Shown here in pieces: positions 1-5,256 of a DNA stretch of 16,160 bases. Position 1 is the first letter of the stretch. Every line of letters starts with the position of its first letter. A program made the position numbers and the translations under genes. Origin of the DNA: Gemmatimonadaceae bacterium (lineage in GTDB: Bacteria > Gemmatimonadota > Gemmatimonadetes > Gemmatimonadales > Gemmatimonadaceae); the NCBI GenBank assembly GCA_013816695.1, contig JACDDZ010000014.1, forward strand, positions 1 to 16,160, in the 5' to 3' direction. The notes beneath the pieces were generated by a model. That model saw nothing but the letters and a program-made list of their open reading frames with translations, did not search any database and was not told the origin of the DNA.

Positions 1-63
1 ACACTTTACCCTGCGATTCAGGCAGCGCGTTTGTATCCCCTTGAAGCGATCAGGCACGACTAG
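1..63 (+). CDS. LolC/LolE-type lipoprotein-release permease, C-terminal end only
   Basis: Reading frame 1 from the first base gives 20 residues, TLYPAIQAARLYPLEAIRHD, followed by a TAG at 61-63. The pattern 'LYPA..AARL.P.EAIR' is the characteristic tail of FtsX-domain permeases of the LolC/LolE type, the inner-membrane subunits that extract lipoproteins for transfer to LolA. The next gene is the matching ATPase LolD, only 1 nt downstream, which strengthens the call. Only the tail is visible, so LolC cannot be told from LolE or from another MacB-like FtsX permease. Confidence 0.8.
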   Translation, partial: TLYPAIQAARLYPLEAIRHD

Positions 64-64
64 C

Positions 65-769
65 ATGGCAAACGCGGTTCTCGAAGCGCACGATCTCCAT
101 AAGAGTTTCGTCGGTGGCGATGGCAGCACGATCAATGTTCTGAGCGGCGTCGCACTGCAGGTGCAGAAGCGCGAGATGGTTGCGATTGTGGGCGCCAGTG
201 GAGCGGGCAAGAGTACTCTCCTCCACGTTCTCGGGGCTCTTGAACGTCCGTCCAAGGGATACGTAGTGATTGGCGGCGAGCCAATTGCCGGCAGGGGAGA
301 CGAAGAGCTGGCCCAGCTGCGGAACAGATCGGTTGGATTCGTGTTTCAGTTTCATCACCTGTTGCGGGAGTTCACTGCACTGGAAAACGTGATGATGCCG
401 CTGCGAATCGGTGGGACTGATACAGGGCTCGCGCGAAGCCGTGCCGAGGAGTTGCTCGCGCGCGTGGGACTGAGTGGGCGCATGCATCACCGGCCGGGAG
501 AGTTGTCGGGTGGCGAACAGCAGCGCACAGCAGTAGCGCGTGCGCTGGCGACCGATCCGCAGGTGGTGCTCGCCGACGAGCCGTCAGGAAATCTCGATCA
601 TGTCAACGGCGAGCTACTGCATGATTTGCTGAGCGAAGTTGTCAACGATCTCGAGATTGGGATGATTGTCGTCACACACAACCGGTCGCTTGCTGCCCGT
701 GCGAACCGGGTCCTGGTGCTCGAGTCCGGCCGGCTTACCGAATCATCCGCTACGGGCGCCGTGACGTGA
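65..769 (+). CDS. lolD: LolD-like ABC transporter ATP-binding protein (lipoprotein release)
   Basis: This 234-residue ABC ATPase is the likely energy-coupling subunit of the LolCDE complex, which releases outer-membrane lipoproteins from the inner membrane. Visible motifs in order are: Walker A GASGAGKST (about 43-51), Q-loop FQFHHLL (Q95), signature LSGGEQQR (147-154), Walker B VVLADEP (167-173), D-loop SGNLD and switch His H205 in VVTHN. Length and motif spelling match the LolD/MacB group. I chose ATG 65, one base after the permease stop, because the protein then begins MANAVLEAHDL, close to family members. A TTG at 41 would add eight residues inside the permease gene. The gene ends in a GTGA overlap with mcsA. 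A MacB-type role cannot be excluded without the full permease. Confidence 0.9.
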   Translation: MANAVLEAHDLHKSFVGGDGSTINVLSGVALQVQKREMVAIVGASGAGKSTLLHVLGALERPSKGYVVIGGEPIAGRGDEELAQLRNRSVGFVFQFHHLLREFTALENVMMPLRIGGTDTGLARSRAEELLARVGLSGRMHHRPGELSGGEQQRTAVARALATDPQVVLADEPSGNLDHVNGELLHDLLSEVVNDLEIGMIVVTHNRSLAARANRVLVLESGRLTESSATGAVT

Positions 770-1254
770 AAACCTGTGACGTTTGCAAGAATGGAGCGGC
801 CGTAATTCAGCTCACGGAGGTGGAGGGTACCGGGATCCGCCAGCTGCACCTGTGCGAGAAATGCGCTGCCGAGCGTGGTGTTGAGACGACTGTCGAATCG
901 CCTAAGGCCGAGATTACAAGTTTCCTGCAGACCGTACAGCAGCAGGCGCTCATAGGCCAGGGCGACGCGGCCCGTTGCACATTCTGTTCGTCCAGTTTTC
1001 GCGACTTCAGGTCCAGCGGCCGCCTCGGCTGCGCGCACTGCTACGACGCATTTGAAATGAGCCTGCGTGAGCTTCTCCGCCGGGTTCACGGGAATGCCCG
1101 GCATGTGGGCCGGAAGTACGAAGTGCCAGTCGGCGATGACAGCACGACTGTGGGAACCGCCAATGAGCTGCGGGCGCAGCTTTCGCGGGCGATTCAGGGT
1201 GAACAGTTCGAGCTGGCCGCTTCATTGCGGGATCAGCTCCGGGGTCTGGAATGA
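766..1254 (+). CDS. mcsA: McsA-like zinc-finger/UVR protein, activator of McsB
   Basis: This 162-residue protein has two Cys4 zinc-binding sites: C4-x2-C7 with C30-x2-C33, and C71-x2-C74 with C89-x2-C92. A UVR (UvrB/UvrC-type) helical hairpin occupies about residues 134-162 (ELRAQLSRAIQGEQFELAAS...). That architecture, and the position directly ahead of mcsB and clpC, fits McsA, the partner that activates the protein-arginine kinase McsB in Firmicutes. The start is GTG 766, inside the lolD stop (GTGA). The N-terminal MKTCDVC places the first zinc ligand at residue 4, as in family members. The gene ends in an ATGA overlap with mcsB, so lolD, mcsA and mcsB look translationally coupled. Activation of McsB is known for the family, not shown here. 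Confidence 0.9.
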   Translation: MKTCDVCKNGAAVIQLTEVEGTGIRQLHLCEKCAAERGVETTVESPKAEITSFLQTVQQQALIGQGDAARCTFCSSSFRDFRSSGRLGCAHCYDAFEMSLRELLRRVHGNARHVGRKYEVPVGDDSTTVGTANELRAQLSRAIQGEQFELAASLRDQLRGLE

Positions 1255-2336
1255 GTCTCGATCTTTCGCTGCTGCCTGACGGGGGGGTGGGCTGGCTGGA
1301 TGCGTCTGGTGATCACTCCGACATCGTGATCTCGACGCGAATCCGGCTTGCGCGCAACATCGAGGGGTATGCTTTCTCCGGGAGGGCGCGTGACGGTGAG
1401 CGGCTGAGAATCCTGGCCCAGGTTCGGGACGCGGTGGACAGCATTCCGCGTTTTCGCGAGGGAGTGATGGTACGCGTGGACGAGCTCAAGCCCGAGGATC
1501 GGCTGTTGCTGCACGAGCGCCATCTTGTGAGCAAGGAGCTCGCGGGATTGGATAGTCAGCAGCCGGTGCGGGCTGGGGCGGCGCTTTTCCTGAGTGGCGA
1601 CGCCGGCATCATGATCAACGAGGAAGATCACCTGCGTCTGCAGGTCCTTGGATCGGGCTTTCAGGTTCCAGCGGCATTTTCTACACTGGCCTCGCTCGAG
1701 ACCGAAATGGGCGCACATGTCCCATTCGCGTATCACCGTGAGTTTGGTTTCCTGACAGCGTGTCCCACGAATGTGGGAACCGGACTCAGGGCTTCGCTTC
1801 TTATTCACCTTCCGGGCCTGGTTCTCACAAAGGAGATCGCGAAGGTGTTATCCGGTCTTCAGCAGGTGGGGCTGACTTACCGCGGACTGTATGGAGAGGG
1901 AAGCGAGGTCGTCGGGAATTTCTTCCAGATTTCCAACCAGACGACACTTGGCCGGTCCGAGGAGGAGCTCCTCGAATATCTGGTCCGGGTAGTCGGTCAC
2001 GTGATAGAGCGGGAAGAAGAAGCCAGGCGCGTGCTAATTCGTGACGCCGGTTATATAATTGAGGACAAGCTGTGGCGTGCGTTTGGCACGCTTCGCTATG
2101 CCCGCAGCCTTTCCTTCGAGGAGGCGATGAACCTCCTCAGCGGTGTGAGGCTGGCAGCGGGATTGAAACTGATCACTGGTCTCAGTGTATATACCCTCAA
2201 CAAGCTCCTGATATTTTCGCAGGCGGCGCACCTGGCAAATGCCGAAGGACGTGCGCTGAGTGAAAGCGAGATCGATCTGGCGAGAGCGCGCTACATCCGC
2301 CAGACGCTTGCGAGCGAAGGGAAGTCGATCGGGTAA
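1251..2336 (+). CDS. mcsB: McsB, protein-arginine kinase
   Basis: This 361-residue phosphagen-kinase-fold protein matches McsB, which phosphorylates arginine residues on proteins and so marks them for ClpCP degradation. Visible family motifs are STRIRLARN (28-36), the acidic loop NEEDH (123-127), ACPTNVGTG with the conserved Cys C171, and GEGSEVVGNFFQISNQ (215-230). These indicate an active kinase rather than a decoy. One feature is unusual: the C-terminal allosteric phospho-arginine pocket, described in Bacillus/Geobacillus McsB as RDxxRA, reads IDLARA here (341-346). The Asp and the RA are kept but the first Arg is Ile. The start ATG 1251 overlaps the mcsA stop by 4 nt. The kinase call is firm; altered allostery is an inference. 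Confidence 0.95.
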   Translation: MSLDLSLLPDGGVGWLDASGDHSDIVISTRIRLARNIEGYAFSGRARDGERLRILAQVRDAVDSIPRFREGVMVRVDELKPEDRLLLHERHLVSKELAGLDSQQPVRAGAALFLSGDAGIMINEEDHLRLQVLGSGFQVPAAFSTLASLETEMGAHVPFAYHREFGFLTACPTNVGTGLRASLLIHLPGLVLTKEIAKVLSGLQQVGLTYRGLYGEGSEVVGNFFQISNQTTLGRSEEELLEYLVRVVGHVIEREEEARRVLIRDAGYIIEDKLWRAFGTLRYARSLSFEEAMNLLSGVRLAAGLKLITGLSVYTLNKLLIFSQAAHLANAEGRALSESEIDLARARYIRQTLASEGKSIG

Positions 2337-2350
2337 GGCGGGGAAGTAAA

Positions 2351-2369
2351 CAGTTGCACTGTGCAGCTG
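2351..2369. promoter_or_regulatory. Imperfect palindrome upstream of clpC, candidate operator
   Basis: In the 66-nt gap between mcsB and clpC, two 9-base arms, CAGTTGCAC and GTGCAGCTG, flank a single T. They match as an inverted repeat at 8 of 9 positions. The symmetry and placement 33 nt before the clpC ATG would suit a dimeric regulator or a small RNA hairpin. It resembles neither the CtsR direct repeat nor CIRCE, and I see no convincing -35/-10 pair next to it. Function is a guess. Confidence 0.3.
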
Positions 2370-2390
2370 CGTCGATGTTGACCCGCTTCT

Positions 2391-2394
2391 GAGG
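2391..2394 (+). promoter_or_regulatory. Ribosome binding site of clpC
   Basis: GAGG sits 8 nt before ATG 2403 (CTGAGGATACAGTGATG). It favours ATG 2403 over the GTG at 2400, which would have a spacing of 5 nt and add only one residue. It is one of the few recognisable Shine-Dalgarno sequences in the window, consistent with clpC starting independently rather than by coupling. Confidence 0.55.
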
Positions 2395-2402
2395 ATACAG
2401 TG

Positions 2403-4901
2403 ATGAACGGATACAACTTTACCGAGCGTGTACGCAAAGTCCTCGCGATGGCTCGCGAAGAGGCGGCACGGCTCCACCACGAATACGTGGGCACGGAGCA
2501 CATTCTGCTCGGACTTATTCGCGAAGGCGAAGGGGTCGCTGCGGCCGTACTGCAAAACCTCAGCGTTGATCTCGAAGAGATCCAGCAGAAAATCGAAGAC
2601 ACAGTGAAGAAGGGAAAGGCGGCAGCGGCCACCGGTCCCGATCTTCCATATACGTCGCGGGCCAAGAAAGTTCTCGAGCTCGCCATGAGCGAGGCGCGCG
2701 ACCTCACACACAACTACGTTGGGACTGAGCACCTGCTTCTCGGGCTACTCAGGGAAGAAAAGGGCATCGCGGCGCAGGTACTGACGGACGCGGGCATCAA
2801 TCTCGACGCAGCGCGCACGGAAACGCTGCGCCTGCTGGGAACAGACATGCCGCAGGCCGCTGGCGCACCTGGAGCTGTGGGCGCTCCCGGCTCGGTAACA
2901 CCGGGCACTGGCAAGGGAGAAAAGAAGTCCAAGACTCCCGCACTCGATCATTTCTGCCGAGACCTGACGCAGCTTGCTTCCGAGTCACAACTGGATCCGA
3001 CAATTGGACGCGCGAAGGAAATCGAGCGCGTCATGGAAATTCTTACCCGCCGGAAGAAGAACAACCCGGTTCTTATCGGTGAGCCGGGAGTGGGCAAGAC
3101 TGCGATTGTGGAAGGTCTCGCACAGCTCATTGCGAGCGGCAATTGCCCCGACTCGCTTCGTGATCACCGCGTCCTGTCACTCGACATGGCCGCAGTGATT
3201 GCGGGAACCAAGTATCGCGGCCAATTCGAGGAGCGCCTCAAGGCCGTCATGAACGAGATCGCGCAGAACAAGCAGATAATCCTGTTCATCGACGAGCTGC
3301 ACACGCTCGTCGGCGCGGGTGCTGCCGAAGGCGCAATTGATGCGAGCAACATGCTGAAGCCCGCGCTCGCACGCGGTGAGCTGCAGTGCGTCGGTGCGTC
3401 GACGCTGAACGAATACCGGAAGTACATCGAGAAGGATGGCGCGCTCGAGCGTCGGTTCCAGACTGTGATAGTGGAGCCACCTTCGATCGATGAGACTGTG
3501 GAGATTCTGAAAGGCCTGCGCTCCAAGTACGAAGACCACCACAAGGTCACGATCCCGGATGCAACGCTTGTAAGTGCGGCGAAAATGTCGGAACGCTACA
3601 TCACCGACAGGTTCCTGCCCGACAAGGCAATCGACGTGATCGATGAAGCTGGAGCACGCGCTCGTCTTGCGACCCAGGCGTTACCGCCCGAAGTCACCGA
3701 GCTCAAGGCGCAGCTTGAAGGCGTGAACACCGAGAAGGAAGCAGCAGTCCGCGACCAGAACTTCGAGCGCGCTGCGTCATTGCGTGATCGCGAGCGCGAG
3801 CTGCAGGGTGACATAAGGCGCAAGCAGGAAGAGTGGGAGAAGCATCGCCAGTCGCACCGCCCGGTGCTCGGTGAAGAGGAGGTTTCTTTCATCGTGAGCC
3901 GGTGGACCGGAATTCCGGTAATGCGCCTGCGCGAGGCCGAAGCTGCGCGTCTGCTCCGCATGGAAGATGAGCTGCACGCTTCAGTGGTTGCGCAGGACGA
4001 GGCGATCAAGGCGCTGGCGCGCTCCATTCGCCGCAGCCGCGCAGGTCTAAAGGATCCGAACCGTCCAATCGGCTCGTTCATCTTCTCGGGGCCCACGGGC
4101 GTCGGAAAGACCGAGCTCGCGCGCTCGCTTGCGAAGTTCCTTTTCGCTGACGCCAGCGCGTTGATTCGCGTCGACATGAGCGAATACATGGAAAAGTTCT
4201 CGGTCTCACGCCTTATCGGCGCGCCTCCGGGATATGTGGGCTACGAGGATTCCGGAACGCTAACCAAGGCGGTCCGGCGCAAGCCATACAGCGTGGTCCT
4301 TCTCGACGAAATCGAAAAGGCGCATCCTGATGTGTTCAACATCCTGCTGCAGGTCCTGGATGAAGGGCACCTCACCGATAATTACGGCCGCGTGATCGAC
4401 TTCAAGAACACTGTTGTCATCATGACGTCCAACGTCGGCGCCAAGGACATCACGCGCAATCGCACCATGGGTTTCGGCTCAGCTGACCAGAAGAACAGTT
4501 TCGAAAGGATGTCGGAAAAGGTGAAGGAGGAGATGCAGCATGTCTTCAATCCTGAATTCCTCAACCGGCTCGACGACGTGATTGTGTTCCATCCGCTCGC
4601 GGAAGAGCATATCGCGCAGATCGTCGGAATCCTTCTGAAAGACGTTCAGAAGCGACTTGGTGACGAAGAGCTCACTCTCAAGCTGACCGACCGGGCGTCC
4701 ACGTTTCTCACCAAGCACGGGTACGACGAGAAGTTCGGTGCACGTCCGCTGAAGCGCGCGATCCAGAGATACATCGAGGATCCGCTTTCAGAGAAAATTC
4801 TGCTCGCAGAGTTTTCGAAGGGAGACGAGATCGAGGTTGATGTGGCTACGGAAGGGGAGAGGCTGGAGTTCAAGGTTCTTTCCGGGACGCCGAAAGTTTA
4901 A
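2403..4901 (+). CDS. clpC: ClpC-type AAA+ unfoldase of the ClpCP protease
   Basis: This 832-residue Hsp100 ATPase unfolds substrates and threads them into ClpP. It has: two Clp-N repeats (about 3-70 and 79-147); a Gly/Ala/Pro linker (about 150-175); AAA module D1 with Walker A GEPGVGKT (226-233) and Walker B ILFIDEL; a short coiled-coil middle domain with a UVR-like segment (about 430-485), typical of ClpC and much shorter than in ClpB; and AAA module D2 with Walker A GPTGVGKT (563-570) and Walker B VVLLDE. A ClpP-docking loop reads MGF (689-691). Both GTEH motifs are present (E32 and E109), matching the glutamates that bind phospho-arginine in B. subtilis ClpC (E32, E106). This agrees with mcsA-mcsB next door. 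It stands 66 nt from mcsB with its own GAGG, and a strong terminator follows. Confidence 0.96.
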   Translation: MNGYNFTERVRKVLAMAREEAARLHHEYVGTEHILLGLIREGEGVAAAVLQNLSVDLEEIQQKIEDTVKKGKAAAATGPDLPYTSRAKKVLELAMSEARDLTHNYVGTEHLLLGLLREEKGIAAQVLTDAGINLDAARTETLRLLGTDMPQAAGAPGAVGAPGSVTPGTGKGEKKSKTPALDHFCRDLTQLASESQLDPTIGRAKEIERVMEILTRRKKNNPVLIGEPGVGKTAIVEGLAQLIASGNCPDSLRDHRVLSLDMAAVIAGTKYRGQFEERLKAVMNEIAQNKQIILFIDELHTLVGAGAAEGAIDASNMLKPALARGELQCVGASTLNEYRKYIEKDGALERRFQTVIVEPPSIDETVEILKGLRSKYEDHHKVTIPDATLVSAAKMSERYITDRFLPDKAIDVIDEAGARARLATQALPPEVTELKAQLEGVNTEKEAAVRDQNFERAASLRDRERELQGDIRRKQEEWEKHRQSHRPVLGEEEVSFIVSRWTGIPVMRLREAEAARLLRMEDELHASVVAQDEAIKALARSIRRSRAGLKDPNRPIGSFIFSGPTGVGKTELARSLAKFLFADASALIRVDMSEYMEKFSVSRLIGAPPGYVGYEDSGTLTKAVRRKPYSVVLLDEIEKAHPDVFNILLQVLDEGHLTDNYGRVIDFKNTVVIMTSNVGAKDITRNRTMGFGSADQKNSFERMSEKVKEEMQHVFNPEFLNRLDDVIVFHPLAEEHIAQIVGILLKDVQKRLGDEELTLKLTDRASTFLTKHGYDEKFGARPLKRAIQRYIEDPLSEKILLAEFSKGDEIEVDVATEGERLEFKVLSGTPKV

Positions 4902-4926
4902 GGTTCGGTTTCGCTGATGTGGGTGG

Positions 4927-4962
4927 GAGACCGCTGAGATACTTCGGCGGTCTCTTTTTTTT
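4927..4962 (+). terminator. Intrinsic terminator after clpC
   Basis: GAGACCGC (4927-4934) pairs perfectly with GCGGTCTC (4947-4954). The stem can be extended inward by T-G, G-C, A-T and G-T pairs to a 4-nt ATAC loop. Eight T residues follow directly (4955-4962). This is a textbook rho-independent terminator 25 nt after the clpC stop, separating the lol-mcs-clp unit from the bamA-lpx operon. Confidence 0.93.
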
Positions 4963-5010
4963 GCGACGCTTTGCGACGCTTTGCGACGCTTTGCGACGCT
5001 TTGCGCCGCG
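4961..5010. repeat. Tandem repeat, unit TTGCGACGCT, four perfect copies plus one degenerate
   Basis: TTGCGACGCT occurs at 4961-4970, 4971-4980, 4981-4990 and 4991-5000 without a mismatch. A fifth unit, TTGCGCCGCG, follows at 5001-5010 with two changes. The first TT of the array is also the end of the clpC terminator T-tract. The unit is one DNA helical turn long. Perfect identity between copies suggests recent slippage expansion and probably copy-number variation between strains. No function is evident. Confidence 0.97.
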
Positions 5011-5028
5011 CTCCGTTGGAGCGTGGGT

Positions 5029-5162
5029 CAACTGAGAACTGCCTCGGCCTTTGGCAGACGGCTGTTTTGGCTGCGGGCTGCGGGCGCTCATTCTCCTCGC
5101 CTGAGCACGCAGCGGTAGGCCAGTAGTTGCCGTCAGTCAAGCGCCGAGGCAGTTCTCAGTTG
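5029..5162. repeat. 134-bp imperfect palindrome with perfect 20-bp terminal arms (MITE/REP-like)
   Basis: The left arm 5029-5048 (CAACTGAGAACTGCCTCGGC) is exactly reverse-complementary to 5143-5162. Pairing resumes inside the arms: TTGGC.GACGGC (5051-5062) with GCCGTC.GTCAA (5129-5140), TGGC (5068-5071) with GCCA (5119-5122), and CTGCG/GCTCA (5078-5090) with TGAGC/CGCAG (5102-5112). That leaves an apical loop of about 11 nt. The whole segment can therefore form one long hairpin or a cruciform. No coding sequence or transposase is inside. It could be a non-autonomous mobile element, a palindromic dispersed repeat, or a structured 5' leader or processing site before bamA. Copy number elsewhere in the genome cannot be seen from here. 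Confidence 0.85.
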
Positions 5163-5244
5163 CAGTTCCATAAGCAACCAGAATGGGTCCAAGCGTGTCG
5201 AATATTTAGCCGCTGTAAGAGGACCTTAGAGATAGGTATTCGTG

Positions 5245-5250
5245 TATATT
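5245..5250 (+). promoter_or_regulatory. Possible -10 element of bamA (leaderless start?)
   Basis: TATATT lies 7 nt before the preferred bamA ATG at 5257. Transcription from such a -10 would begin at or next to the A of the start codon, giving a leaderless mRNA. No Shine-Dalgarno precedes ATG 5257, which fits. However, no recognisable -35 lies 16-18 nt upstream (the sequence there is GGACCTTAG), so this is weak evidence. Confidence 0.3.
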
Positions 5251-5256
5251 TCACCT

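Larger units (their letters stand above)
4902..5256. other. Gene-free interval between clpC and bamA
   Basis: These 355 nt hold no credible gene. From left to right there are: the clpC terminator; a 10-bp tandem array; a small perfect hairpin, CGCTCC-GTT-GGAGCG (5009-5023); a 134-bp imperfect palindrome (5029-5162); and about 94 nt of less structured, more AT-rich sequence leading into bamA. The last part should carry the bamA promoter. I find a TATATT at 5245-5250 but no good -35 box. Small minus-strand open frames here are low-complexity by-products of the repeats. Confidence 0.85.

Noticed and set aside
41..64. TTG 41 as the lolD start
   Set aside because: It lies inside the permease tail and adds eight unmatched residues. 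ATG 65 directly follows the permease stop.
2337..2402. CtsR box, CIRCE element or sigma-70 promoter ahead of clpC
   Set aside because: No CtsR-type heptamer direct repeat or CIRCE inverted repeat is present. A TTGACC at 2378-2383 would put its -10 inside the clpC coding sequence.
4961..5010. Tandem array considered as a CRISPR or replication-origin iteron
   Set aside because: The units are head-to-tail without spacers, so it is not CRISPR. No DnaA-box-like sequence or replication gene is nearby.
4870..5140. Small Lys/Arg-rich minus-strand frames over the intergenic repeats
   Set aside because: They translate the 10-bp repeat and palindrome into low-complexity sequence and have no credible start region.
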